Below, piece after piece: positions 43,196-52,095 of a DNA stretch of 61,896 bases. The DNA lies in NCBI GenBank assembly GCA_902496665.1, contig CABVBU010000014.1, positions 1-61,896 of the forward strand, given 5' to 3'. The stretch comes from an uncultured Clostridium sp. Lineage in GTDB: Bacteria > Bacillota > Clostridia > Lachnospirales > Lachnospiraceae. Position numbers and translations under genes: made by a program. How positions within the stretch are numbered: the first letter of the stretch is position 1; each line of letters opens with the position of its first letter. The notes beneath the pieces were generated by a model. It ran no database searches. It was not told where the DNA came from and saw only the letters and a program-made list of their open reading frames with translations.

Positions 43196-44533
43196 TTATG
43201 AGAAAATAATCTTCTGCCACCGCCCGCTCTTATACCTGCAGACGAAGAAGATCCCGCGGACAAGCCAGTCGATGGTCATAGCAACCCAGACACCGAAGAT
43301 TCCCATATGGAATTCAATGGCCAGCAGATAGCTGAAACCGAACCGGAACACCCACATGGAGATGATGGAGAGGACCATGGTAACCTTTACATCAGCCGCG
43401 GCACGCAGAGTATTTGGAAGCGTGAAGGACAGCGGCCAGATCGTCACGACGCAGGCGGCATGGTACAGGATAATGTCGTTCGCATACCGGGCGGCCTCGT
43501 CGGAGAGATTGTAGACCGACAGGATAAACGGCAGCGCCAGGATCACGATGAGGTTTGATGCGATCAGGCAGAGATACTCGACGCGCATCATGTGCTTCGT
43601 ATAGTATTTTACCTGCTCGAAATCCCCCGCGCCGACACACTGGGCGCAGACCGTGAGAAGTGCAAAGCCGAAGGACATGCCGGGCAGGATCGCAAAGTTC
43701 GCGATATTGTTGCCGACTGCGTTTGCCGCAAGGGATGCCGTTCCGAGACCGGAGACAAGACTTAACACAGCGATCTTTCCAAGCTGGAACATACTGTTTT
43801 CCAGCCCGTTCGGGATTCCGATATAGAGGATCTTTTTCAGGACATTCCACTTGATCTTAAACGGATACGGGTGAAGGATGTGAAGTTCATGTTCCTGGTT
43901 GTTTAACAAAATAAGAATCACCACGCATGCCACACCTCGGGACACCACCGTTGGGATCGCAACGCCCTCGACACCGCGGTGGAATCCGAAGATCAGCAGG
44001 GCATTTCCGAACACGTTGATGGAGTTCATGAGAAGTGAGGTCTTCATTGCGACATTGGAATTTCCCATGGCGCGGAAGATCGCGGCTCCTGCATTGTACA
44101 TGGCGATCATCGGGATGGAAGACAGGACGATCAGCAGATAGGTACGGCTGTCCTTCATGACGTCCGCCTCGATCTTTCCGAATACATGATACAGGATCAG
44201 ATTCTGACCGAGGTAGCCGAGGATCATAATAAAGATCGAGAACAGGAATGTGAAGTTGAAAAGCTGGGCGGTTGCCTCACAGCCGGTCTTCGGATCTTTT
44301 CTTCCAAGATACTGTCCGGCAATCACCGCGCCGCCGGTGGCGAGAGCCGTGAAAATATTGATGATGAGCAGCATGACCGTGTCGACCAGAGAAACACCGG
44401 AGACGGCGGCTTCCCCGACCCGCGCGACCATGATGGAGTCGGAAAGACCGACGGCGACCTGTAAAAACTGATCCACGATCAGGGGTATGATCAGGCACAC
44501 CAGGTCGTTCCGGCTGAAAAGACGATTATTCAT
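43196..44533 (-). CDS. MATE-family efflux transporter
   Basis: 445 residues from ATG 44533 (MNNRLFSRNDL). The in-frame ATG 44545 directly abuts GGAGG and cannot be used with it. Twelve membrane segments in two halves. First-half features are PLIVDQFLQVAVGLSDSIMV and GGAVIAGQYLGRKD, matched in the second half by GIPNGLENSMFQLGK and AAADVKVTMVLSI. It exports drugs or metabolites against Na+ or H+. Monocistronic, facing prfA. Confidence 0.93.
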   Translation of the reverse strand: MNNRLFSRNDLVCLIIPLIVDQFLQVAVGLSDSIMVARVGEAAVSGVSLVDTVMLLIINIFTALATGGAVIAGQYLGRKDPKTGCEATAQLFNFTFLFSIFIMILGYLGQNLILYHVFGKIEADVMKDSRTYLLIVLSSIPMIAMYNAGAAIFRAMGNSNVAMKTSLLMNSINVFGNALLIFGFHRGVEGVAIPTVVSRGVACVVILILLNNQEHELHILHPYPFKIKWNVLKKILYIGIPNGLENSMFQLGKIAVLSLVSGLGTASLAANAVGNNIANFAILPGMSFGFALLTVCAQCVGAGDFEQVKYYTKHMMRVEYLCLIASNLIVILALPFILSVYNLSDEAARYANDIILYHAACVVTIWPLSFTLPNTLRAAADVKVTMVLSIISMWVFRFGFSYLLAIEFHMGIFGVWVAMTIDWLVRGIFFVCRYKSGRWQKIIFS

Positions 44534-44555
44534 ATGCAGATACATCCTCCAGAAT

Positions 44556-44584
44556 ATAATATAGGTTCTAACATATTTTCATAA
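44556..44584 (-). promoter_or_regulatory. Candidate promoter of the MATE gene
   Basis: On the minus strand TTATGA (44579-44584), 17-nt spacer and TATTAT (44556-44561). The rest of the gap to 44875 holds nothing I can name. Confidence 0.45.
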
Positions 44585-44875
44585 GATTTGCAATTGGGAA
44601 AAGTTACGGTTTTTAAGCATGGTCCTGTGGTATGATTTCAGCGAATTTTCTTAAACAAAGGATCGTCTATAAGAATATTTAAGAATAGAACTGCAAAGGA
44701 AAATGAATGTCGAAGAAGGTGCAGGGGCAGTTAAGAAAAGAGTCAGAAGGAAAAACAGATGTCTGCAGGGGAAAAAGGACAGCGAACATCATAGGTATGA
44801 TGTGAAATATGGGGGAATTATAAAAAATCCACAAAAATCTTCATGTTTTTTAAGAGAATTATAAGAGGAAGTACC

Positions 44876-44904
44876 TTTAAAAGAAAAGGCATTTATGCTA
44901 TAAT
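44876..44904 (+). promoter_or_regulatory. rml operon promoter
   Basis: TTTAAA (44876-44881), 17-nt spacer and perfect TATAAT (44899-44904), 53 nt before rmlA. Confidence 0.7.
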
Positions 44905-44957
44905 GACCCCAGTATAGGGCGTATTGTGCCCAAAAACAGATGAGAAAAGGAGAGCAT

Positions 44958-45860
44958 ATGAAAGGAATCATACTTGCCGGCGGAAGCGGTACAAGACTGT
45001 ATCCGCTCACTAAGGTAACTTCCAAACAGCTTTTACCAATTTATGATAAACCAATGATCTACTATCCGTTATCCGTACTGATGAATGCGGGAATCAGAGA
45101 TATCCTCATCATCTCCACACCGGACGATACCCCGAGATTCGAGGCGCTGTTAGGTGACGGAAAGCAGTTCGGCGTGAACTTATCCTACGCGGTACAGCCG
45201 AGCCCGGACGGACTTGCCCAGGCATTCATCATCGGTGAGAAGTTCATCGACGGCGACTCCGTTGCAATGATCTTAGGAGACAACATCTTCCACGGTCAGG
45301 GCTTAAAGAAGCGTCTCCGTGCAGCAGCAGAGAAGGAGAAAGGCGCAACTGTATTCGGTTACTATGTAGATGATCCGGAGCGTTTCGGTATTGTCGAGTT
45401 CGACGAGACAGGAAAGGCAATCTCTATTGAAGAGAAACCGGAGAAGCCGAAGTCCAATTACTGCGTAACTGGTCTTTACTTCTATGACAACCGCGTTGTC
45501 GAGTACGCAAAGAACTTAAAACCTTCCGCAAGAGGCGAGCTTGAGATCACAGACCTCAACAGAATCTACCTCGAGAACGGAGAACTGGATGTAACACTCT
45601 TAGGCCAGGGCTTCACATGGCTGGATACCGGTACCCACGAGTCCTTGGTTGAGGCAACCAATTTCGTTAAGACCATCGAGACCCACCAGCACAGAAAGAT
45701 CGCGTGTCTGGAAGAGATCGCCTACACAAACGGCTGGATCTCCAAGGAAGAAGTTATGGCTGCATACGAGATCTACAAGAAGAACCAGTACGGCCAGTAC
45801 TTGAAGGATGTCATCGACGGAAAATATATCGACAAACTGCCGGGACATGCAGATAAGTAA
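44958..45860 (+). CDS. rmlA: Glucose-1-phosphate thymidylyltransferase
   Basis: 300 residues from ATG 44958, preceded by AAAAGGAGAGC. First step of dTDP-L-rhamnose synthesis: glucose-1-phosphate plus dTTP gives dTDP-glucose. Nucleotide-binding GGSGTRLYPLT, then YDKPMIYYPLSVLM, LGDNIFHGQG and ISIEEKPEKPKSNY, ending with a WLDTGTHESL motif. The following rmlB and rmlD genes confirm the pathway. Codon use is strongly biased, suggesting high expression. Confidence 0.97.
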   Translation: MKGIILAGGSGTRLYPLTKVTSKQLLPIYDKPMIYYPLSVLMNAGIRDILIISTPDDTPRFEALLGDGKQFGVNLSYAVQPSPDGLAQAFIIGEKFIDGDSVAMILGDNIFHGQGLKKRLRAAAEKEKGATVFGYYVDDPERFGIVEFDETGKAISIEEKPEKPKSNYCVTGLYFYDNRVVEYAKNLKPSARGELEITDLNRIYLENGELDVTLLGQGFTWLDTGTHESLVEATNFVKTIETHQHRKIACLEEIAYTNGWISKEEVMAAYEIYKKNQYGQYLKDVIDGKYIDKLPGHADK

Positions 45861-45888
45861 CGCGAAAAGAAACAGCAGGATTTCAGCG

Positions 45889-45919
45889 CACTCACGCCCA
45901 AACACAAAGCGTGTGAGTG
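45889..45919 (+). terminator. Hairpin between rmlA and rmlB
   Basis: CACTCAC (45889-45895) pairs with GTGAGTG (45913-45919). No U-run, so probably transcript stabilisation. No trace of an rmlC gene in the 162-nt gap. Confidence 0.5.
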
Positions 45920-46022
45920 AAAGCTTCTGAACTGATACAGGAAAAGATGGAACATGAGCTGAGTGTATTTCCGTATGGAAATTTTGCAGTCAGGATCATG
46001 TTCATGAAGGAGAAATAAACAC

Positions 46023-47060
46023 ATGAAAATCATCGTAACAGGCGGCGCCGGATTTATCGGCGGCAACTTCATCCACCATATGGTAAATAAATACCCGGAG
46101 TACCAGATCGTAAACCTCGATCTCTTAACATACGCCGGAAACCTTGAGACATTAAAGCCGGTCGAGAACAAGCCGAATTACAAGTTCGTAAAGGGCGATA
46201 TCGCAGACCGCAAATTTGTATTCGACCTCTTCGAGAAAGAGAAACCGGATATCGTTGTAAACTTCGCGGCAGAGAGCCATGTTGACCGTTCCGTTGTAGA
46301 TCCGGAGAGCTTTGTCCGCACAAACGTTATGGGAACCACAACGCTGCTTGACGCATGCCGCACTTACGGCATTAAGCGCTACCACCAGGTTTCTACCGAT
46401 GAGGTATACGGAGATCTTCCGCTGGACCGCCCGGACCTCTTCTTCACAGAGGAGACACCGCTCCACACCTCCAGCCCGTATTCTTCCTCCAAGGCAAGCG
46501 CTGACCTCTTCGTTCTCGCTTACCACAGAACCTACGGACTCCCGGTGACGATCTCCCGCTGCTCCAACAACTACGGTCCTTACCACTTCCCGGAGAAGCT
46601 GATCCCGCTGATGATCAGCCGTGCCCTCGCTGACGAGGCACTTCCGGTATACGGAACAGGCGAGAATGTCCGTGACTGGCTCCATGTTTCCGACCATTGT
46701 GAGGCCATCGACCTGATCATCCACAATGGACGTGTCGGTGAGGTTTATAACGTCGGCGGACACAATGAGAGAACAAACCTTGAGGTCGTTAAGACGATCT
46801 TAAAGGCATTAAATAAGCCGGAGAGCCTCATCAAGTTCGTAACAGACCGTCCGGGCCACGACAGACGTTACGCCATCGACCCGACAAAGCTTGAGACAGA
46901 GCTTGGCTGGAAGCCGAAGTACAACTTTGATACCGGTATCCAGCAGACGATCCAGTGGTATCTGGACAACGAGGACTGGTGGAAGCACATCTTAAGCGGT
47001 GAGTACAGCAATTACTTCGATAATATGTACGGCGACCGCCTTGGAAAAGATTTAAAGTAA
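46023..47060 (+). CDS. rmlB: dTDP-glucose 4,6-dehydratase
   Basis: 345 residues, normal size. Second step of dTDP-rhamnose synthesis. NAD-binding TGGAGFIGGNF-type start (VTGGAGFIGGNFIHHM), VDRSVVDPESFVRTN, the catalytic ST-DE-VYGD segment (STDEVYGDLPLD) and YxxxK in SPYSSSKASADL. AAGGAGAAA stands before the ATG. Followed by rmlD after 31 nt. Confidence 0.97.
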   Translation: MKIIVTGGAGFIGGNFIHHMVNKYPEYQIVNLDLLTYAGNLETLKPVENKPNYKFVKGDIADRKFVFDLFEKEKPDIVVNFAAESHVDRSVVDPESFVRTNVMGTTTLLDACRTYGIKRYHQVSTDEVYGDLPLDRPDLFFTEETPLHTSSPYSSSKASADLFVLAYHRTYGLPVTISRCSNNYGPYHFPEKLIPLMISRALADEALPVYGTGENVRDWLHVSDHCEAIDLIIHNGRVGEVYNVGGHNERTNLEVVKTILKALNKPESLIKFVTDRPGHDRRYAIDPTKLETELGWKPKYNFDTGIQQTIQWYLDNEDWWKHILSGEYSNYFDNMYGDRLGKDLK

Positions 47061-47091
47061 GGCACTTTCAGGTGAAAGGAATAACGCGAAC

Positions 47092-47940
47092 ATGAGAGTT
47101 TTAGTAACAGGCGTAAAAGGTCAGCTTGGTCATGACGTTGTAAATGAGATGGAAAAACGTGGTCTGACTCCGATCGGAGTGGATCTTGCGGAGATGGATA
47201 TCACCGATAAAGAGGCATGCGACCGTGTGATCACGGAGGCAAATGTCGACGCTGTGATCCACTGCGCGGCTTACACAGCAGTAGACGCAGCCGAGGACAA
47301 CGTGGATGTGTGCATGAAGGTCAACGCAGGCGGAACAAGAAATATCGCGGAAGTCTGCAGGAAACTTGGCATCAAGATGATGTATATCAGCACGGACTAT
47401 GTGTTTGATGGACAGGGAACCCGCCCGTGGGAGCCGGATGACGAGAGACATCCACTGAATGTCTATGGACAGTCTAAATATGAGGGAGAGCTTGCAGTTG
47501 AGGAGCTGGTGGAGAAATTCTTTACCGTCCGCATCGCCTGGGTATTCGGCGTAAACGGCAAGAACTTCATTAAGACCATGCTGAGAATCGGAAAAGAGCG
47601 CGGAGCCGCATCCGTCGTTGACGACCAGATCGGTTCCCCGACCTACACATGCGATCTCGCAAGACTCCTTGTAGATATGATCCAGACCGACAAATACGGC
47701 AGATACCATGCGACAAACGAGGGACTCTGCTCCTGGTATGAGTTCGCTTGTGAGATCTTCCGCGCAGCCGGCATGGATGTCAAGGTGACACCGGTGCATT
47801 CCGATGAGTATCCGGCAGCAAAGGCAAAACGCCCGATGAACAGCCGGATGAGCAAGGAAAAGCTCACAGAGAACGGCTTCGAGCGTCTCCCGGAGTGGAA
47901 GGATGCGGTTGCGAGATATCTGAAGGAGATCACCTGGTAG
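47092..47940 (+). CDS. rmlD: dTDP-4-dehydrorhamnose reductase
   Basis: 282 residues. Last step of dTDP-L-rhamnose synthesis, NAD(P)H-dependent. LVTGVKGQLGHDVV nucleotide-binding loop, STDYVFDGQG, YxxxK in NVYGQSKYEGE, and RIAWVFGVNGKNFIKTM. The intermediate epimerase rmlC is not encoded next to it, so rmlC must lie elsewhere if the pathway is complete. Ends before a terminator hairpin at 48038. Confidence 0.96.
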   Translation: MRVLVTGVKGQLGHDVVNEMEKRGLTPIGVDLAEMDITDKEACDRVITEANVDAVIHCAAYTAVDAAEDNVDVCMKVNAGGTRNIAEVCRKLGIKMMYISTDYVFDGQGTRPWEPDDERHPLNVYGQSKYEGELAVEELVEKFFTVRIAWVFGVNGKNFIKTMLRIGKERGAASVVDDQIGSPTYTCDLARLLVDMIQTDKYGRYHATNEGLCSWYEFACEIFRAAGMDVKVTPVHSDEYPAAKAKRPMNSRMSKEKLTENGFERLPEWKDAVARYLKEITW

Positions 47941-48037
47941 AGGGATTCACTGCCTGAAAGCGGTGGAGTCTTAACGGACTGGGATAAAGATCAGGATTTG
48001 GTGGCGAAGGACCGGTCCTGCTTATAAAAAGACATAC

Positions 48038-48076
48038 GGCTGTCGGTGAAGACATGTTCTCCGGCAGCCTGTTTTA
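48038..48076 (+). terminator. Terminator of the rml operon
   Basis: GGCTGTCGG (48038-48046) pairs with CCGGCAGCC (48061-48069), with one G-U pair, then TGTTTTA. A second small CCTGTTTT/AAAACAGG hairpin follows. Confidence 0.7.
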
Positions 48077-48170
48077 TCAGAGAAAACAGGATCTGCGAAG
48101 TCCTGTCATCAGCGTATCAATGCCGGACAGTTTGGCGCAGATGCGCATAATCTATGAAGAGACAGAAAAC

Positions 48171-48237
48171 CGCGGACTCTATAGAGAATGAGGATATCGT
48201 TTTATGGAAATGTCCGATTCTCTATAAGGTTCGCGGG
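48171..48237. repeat. Long palindrome just upstream of glmM
   Basis: TATAGAGAAT (48180-48189) pairs perfectly with ATTCTCTATA (48217-48226), and CCGCGGA/TTCGCGG extends the stem outward. It ends shortly before the glmM ribosome site (GGAGGAAATTGAGGA) and could act as operator or mRNA hairpin. Confidence 0.5.
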
Positions 48238-48256
48238 ATATGGAGGAAATTGAGGA

Positions 48257-49615
48257 ATGGGAAAATATTTTGGTACCGACGGCTTCCGCGGTGAGGCAAA
48301 CGTTGATCTTACCGTGGAACATGCGTATAAAGTCGGAAGATTTCTCGGCTGGTATTATGGAAAACAGGCCAAGGGAGACCGCTGCAGAGTTGTGATCGGA
48401 AAAGATACGAGACGCTCCAGCTATATGTTTGAGTACTCCCTTGCGGCAGGACTCACAGCATCCGGTGCGGACACTTATCTTTTACATGTTACGACAACTC
48501 CGAGCGTGTCCCATGTGATCCGAACGGAAGATTTTGACTGTGGAATTATGATTTCCGCAAGTCACAATCCGTATTATGATAACGGAATCAAGGTCATGAA
48601 CGGCAACGGCGAGAAGCTCGAGGAGAGTGTGATCACAGAGATCGAGAAGTACTTAGACGGAGAGATGGAAGAGATTCCGCTTGCAAAGAGAGAAAATATC
48701 GGTAGAACGCAGGATTTTGCTGCAGGAAGAAACCGCTATATCGGTTACCTGATCTCCATCGCTACGAGATCCTTTAAGGGTAAGAAAGTCGGCCTCGACT
48801 GTTCCAACGGAAGCGCGTCCTCTGTTGCTAAGAGTGTATTTGATGCCCTCGGCGCTGACACTTATGTCATCAACGATAAGCCGGACGGACTGAACATCAA
48901 CCGCGGCTGTGGTTCCACCCATATTGGGGAGCTTCAGAAATTCGTGAAGGAAAAAGGCCTCGATGTGGGATTCGCCTATGATGGTGATGCGGACCGTTGC
49001 CTGGCTGTTGACGAGAACGGAAATGTCGTGGACGGCGACCTGATTCTCTATATCTGCGGAAAATATATGAAGGAACAGGGACTTCTGCGCAATAACAAGA
49101 TCGTCACGACGGTCATGTCAAACCTCGGTCTCTACAAGGCGCTCGACCGCGAGGGCATTGGCTACGAGAAGACGGCTGTCGGCGACAAATATGTATATGA
49201 AAATATGTCAAAGACCGGAAACTGTCTCGGCGGTGAGCAGTCAGGACATATTATTTTCAGCAAATATGCGACTACCGGTGACGGAATCCTGACGTCTTTA
49301 AAGATCATGGAGGTTATGCTGGAGAAAAAAGAAACACTCGGAACGCTTGCCTCGGAGGTAACAATTCTTCCGCAGCTTTTAAAGAATGTCCGGGTGGCAG
49401 ATAAAGTCGCTGCGCTGAACGATCCGGATGTGCAGGCAGCAGGAAAGGCTGTTGACGAGGCACTTGGAAATGACGGAAGGCTTCTCCTCCGCCAGAGCGG
49501 AACAGAGCCGCTGATCCGCGTTATGGTCGAGGCGGAGACACCGGAGATCTGCGAGAAGTATGTGGATCAGGTGATCGATGTATTGAAGAAAAAAGGTCAT
49601 GTGACAGAAAGCTGA
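48257..49615 (+). CDS. glmM: Phosphoglucosamine mutase
   Basis: 452 residues. Converts glucosamine-6-phosphate to glucosamine-1-phosphate for peptidoglycan precursors. GKYFGTDGFRGEAN start, phosphoserine loop GIMISASHNPYYDNGIK (about S101), Mg2+ site FAYDGDADRCLAVD, sugar-binding GGEQSGHIIF and phosphate-binding LRQSGTEPLIRVM. Normal length. Ribosome site GAGGA before the ATG. No glmS is present in the window. Followed by its own terminator. Confidence 0.95.
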   Translation: MGKYFGTDGFRGEANVDLTVEHAYKVGRFLGWYYGKQAKGDRCRVVIGKDTRRSSYMFEYSLAAGLTASGADTYLLHVTTTPSVSHVIRTEDFDCGIMISASHNPYYDNGIKVMNGNGEKLEESVITEIEKYLDGEMEEIPLAKRENIGRTQDFAAGRNRYIGYLISIATRSFKGKKVGLDCSNGSASSVAKSVFDALGADTYVINDKPDGLNINRGCGSTHIGELQKFVKEKGLDVGFAYDGDADRCLAVDENGNVVDGDLILYICGKYMKEQGLLRNNKIVTTVMSNLGLYKALDREGIGYEKTAVGDKYVYENMSKTGNCLGGEQSGHIIFSKYATTGDGILTSLKIMEVMLEKKETLGTLASEVTILPQLLKNVRVADKVAALNDPDVQAAGKAVDEALGNDGRLLLRQSGTEPLIRVMVEAETPEICEKYVDQVIDVLKKKGHVTES

Positions 49616-49640
49616 TCGCTTGAAATATAAAATATGAAGG

Positions 49641-49673
49641 ATGAGGCAGTGAAAAAATTCGCTGCCTCATTTT
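49641..49673 (+). terminator. Terminator of glmM
   Basis: ATGAGGCAG (49641-49649) pairs with CTGCCTCAT (49662-49670), then TTT. Confidence 0.8.
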
Positions 49674-49689
49674 ACATATGGTGGTAGAG

Positions 49690-49757
49690 GATTCTGCCGA
49701 TTCGGAATGCGAAGCAGCGGCAAAATCAGTTACTGTTTGTGCAAGGCGTGAACAGCA
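49690..49757. repeat. Dispersed palindromic element, copy 1
   Basis: A GATTCTGCCGATTCGGAATG unit followed by CGAAGCAGCGGCAAAATC, then GTTACTGT..GAACAGCA. The first part matches 56568-56605 nearly base for base, and the second matches 37771-37809. Confidence 0.65.
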
Positions 49758-49800
49758 ATATTTGCATATCTCCTATATCTAAATGTTATGGCGAAGATTC

Positions 49801-49829
49801 TTGCGATTCCTTTTTCACAGTGATATAAT
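49801..49829 (+). promoter_or_regulatory. leuA promoter
   Basis: TTGCGA (49801-49806), 17-nt spacer and perfect TATAAT (49824-49829). A leader of about 250 nt follows. Confidence 0.7.
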
Positions 49830-49891
49830 GAAAAAACGGAAAAGAGGCGACCAAAACTGGATCGCCGCTTGAATTTCACAAAAAAGGACTG

Positions 49892-49921
49892 ATGAAAATG
49901 GGGTTAGACCTAAAAGCGTAA
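49892..49921 (+). CDS. Possible 9-aa leucine leader peptide of leuA
   Basis: ATG 49892 with AAAAAGGACTG upstream encodes MKMGLDLKA and stops at TAA 49921. It uses two less common Leu codons, TTA and CTA. The rest of the leader (to 50084) has a GCAGT/ACTGC hairpin near 49998 but no clear U-run terminator, so attenuation is only suggested. I see no T-box AGGGTGG motif. Confidence 0.3.
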   Translation: MKMGLDLKA

Positions 49922-50084
49922 CATTGTTTATAATTGAGAAGTACAGCGTGGTTTACCGACTCCGTGGCCTGCGACTATGAAGCTGGAGGGAAACTGCAGT
50001 GCTTGGAAAGACTGCGTGATTACAAAAATTCATGAAATGCAGGAATGAAAATAACTTTTATCAGAAAAGCGGAGGAAAGAAACT

Positions 50085-51758
50085 ATGATGAACTATAAGA
50101 GATATCAGAGAGTACCGGTCATGAATTACCCGGAGAGGGAGTGGCCGAATAAAGAAATCCAGAAAGCACCGATCTGGTGCAGCGTGGATCTGCGCGACGG
50201 CAATCAGGCACTTGTAGAGCCGATGGTCGTTGAAGAGAAGATCGAAATGTTCAATATGCTGGTGCAGATGGGCTTTAAGGAGATCGAGATCGGTTTCCCG
50301 GCTGCTTCCCAGATCGAATTTGACTTTTTAAGACAGCTCGTTGAGCGCAGACTGATCCCGGATGATGTGACGGTCCAGGTTCTGACCCAGTGCCGTGACC
50401 ATCTGTTAAAGAGAACCTTTGAGTCTATTCAGGGAATCCCGAAGGCAGTTGTGCATATTTACAACTCTACATCCACCTTACAGCGTGATGTTGTATTCCA
50501 TATGGACCGCGAGGAGATCAAGCAGATCGCGATCGACGGCGTCGATATGGTAAAGAAGTACATGAAAGATTATGACGGAAAAGTGATCCTGGAGTATTCC
50601 CCGGAGAGCTTTACCGGAACAGAGATGGACTATGCGCTTGATATCTGCAACGCGGTCCAGAGAGCATGGGGACCGACACCGGACAATAAGATGATCATCA
50701 ACCTTCCGTCCACTGTCGAGATGACGACACCGAATGTGTTTGCGGACCAGATCGAGTGGATGAGCAAACATCTGGAGAATCGCGAGAGCATCGTTTTAAG
50801 TGTTCATCCGCATAATGACCGCGGAACAGGCGTTGCTGCGGCAGAACTCGCAATGCTTGCAGGCGCTGACCGCGTTGAGGGAACCCTGTTCGGAAACGGT
50901 GAGCGTACCGGCAACGTGGATATCCTGACCATCGCCTACAATATGTTCTCCCAGGGAATTGATCCGGAGCTTGAGATCGGCGACATCAAGAAGATCGCAG
51001 AAGTTTACGAGCGCTGCACAAAGATGCATATCGATCCGCGTCATCCGTACGCTGGAAAGCTGGTATTTACTGCATTCTCCGGCTCCCATCAGGATGCCAT
51101 CAACAAGGGAATGCATGCGCTTATGGAAAGAAAGAGCGAGATCTGGCAGGTTCCGTATCTGCCGATCGATCCGTCCGATATCGGAAGAGAGTACGAGCCG
51201 GTGGTTCGTATCAACAGCCAGTCCGGAAAGGGCGGTGTTGCCTTTGTTATGGACAGCTTCTTTGGATTCAAGCTTCCGCGCGGTATGCACAAGGAGTTCG
51301 CGGATGTGATCCAGAAGATCGCAGAGAAGCAGGGTGAGGTTGCACCGGATCAGATCATGGAAGAGTTCCGCATCGAGTATCTCGACCGCAAGGAACCGTA
51401 CCACTTCCGCAAGTGCAAGATCACAGATTTCGAGTCTGGAGACCAGTTCACAACCGTTGCTGTTGTTACCTACTCTGACCATGGAGAGACAAAACAGTTC
51501 GAAGGTGTCGGAAACGGCCCGATCGATGCTGTGAAACGCGGACTGGAGGAGGAGCTTGGTATCTCGATCAAGGTTCTCGATTACAGCGAGCATGCGCTGA
51601 CATCCGGTTCCGGGGCACAGGCGGCTTCCTATATTCACCTGATGGATCAGAAGACCGGCAAGGTGACATACGGTGTCGGCATCAGCTCCAACATCACGAG
51701 AGCATCCTTAAGAGGTATCTTCAGTGCGGTTAACCGTCTGTTTGGAGATGCAGAGTAA
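50085..51758 (+). CDS. leuA: 2-isopropylmalate synthase
   Basis: 557 residues, the long form with a C-terminal allosteric domain. First committed step of leucine synthesis: acetyl-CoA plus 2-oxoisovalerate. TIM-barrel motifs CSVDLRDGNQALVEPM, the metal-binding HPHNDRGTGVAAAELA and GNGERTGNVD. The C-terminal ~130 residues (TTVAVVTYSDHGETKQFEGV onward) fit the LeuA dimer/regulatory domain for leucine feedback. A good ribosome site (GGAGGAAAG) precedes ATG 50085. No other leu genes lie next to it, and a terminator follows. Confidence 0.96.
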   Translation: MMNYKRYQRVPVMNYPEREWPNKEIQKAPIWCSVDLRDGNQALVEPMVVEEKIEMFNMLVQMGFKEIEIGFPAASQIEFDFLRQLVERRLIPDDVTVQVLTQCRDHLLKRTFESIQGIPKAVVHIYNSTSTLQRDVVFHMDREEIKQIAIDGVDMVKKYMKDYDGKVILEYSPESFTGTEMDYALDICNAVQRAWGPTPDNKMIINLPSTVEMTTPNVFADQIEWMSKHLENRESIVLSVHPHNDRGTGVAAAELAMLAGADRVEGTLFGNGERTGNVDILTIAYNMFSQGIDPELEIGDIKKIAEVYERCTKMHIDPRHPYAGKLVFTAFSGSHQDAINKGMHALMERKSEIWQVPYLPIDPSDIGREYEPVVRINSQSGKGGVAFVMDSFFGFKLPRGMHKEFADVIQKIAEKQGEVAPDQIMEEFRIEYLDRKEPYHFRKCKITDFESGDQFTTVAVVTYSDHGETKQFEGVGNGPIDAVKRGLEEELGISIKVLDYSEHALTSGSGAQAASYIHLMDQKTGKVTYGVGISSNITRASLRGIFSAVNRLFGDAE

Positions 51759-51844
51759 AATAATAATGTCGGATATACGTTCAGTGCTGCGATAAGGCGC
51801 AAAGAGAAACTGCGGTGTCCGGCGGCAAATCATAAGAAAATTTT

Positions 51845-51891
51845 AAATGCGGCAGAAATGGGAATGCAATCCTGTTTTTGCCGCATTTTTG
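51845..51891 (+). terminator. Terminator of leuA
   Basis: AAATGCGGCA (51845-51854) pairs perfectly with TGCCGCATTT (51879-51888), followed by TT. The next 200 nt up to the secreted-protein gene show no other element apart from GAGGAGGG as its ribosome site. Confidence 0.85.
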
Positions 51892-52095
51892 CGTCATATT
51901 TTTAATGAAATGTAAGGAAAAAGAGAAGAGTTTTTAGGAAGTTTTCTGTATAATACAAGTACAAACAAAAAACGAAAGACATCTAACGGAGATATCGAAA
52001 ACAAATAGCCACCGTGGGAACGATGAAACGGAAACCGGTGGGAAAGTGAAAAAGTATATTCCGGAAACGGAAATATTTAGAAGAGGAGGGTTTCT

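Noticed and set aside
49836..50084. T-box leader upstream of leuA
   Set aside because: The AGGGTGG antiterminator motif is absent.
50796..51638. 280-aa minus-strand frame
   Set aside because: Antisense to leuA, which is unmistakable. No ribosome site or known domain.
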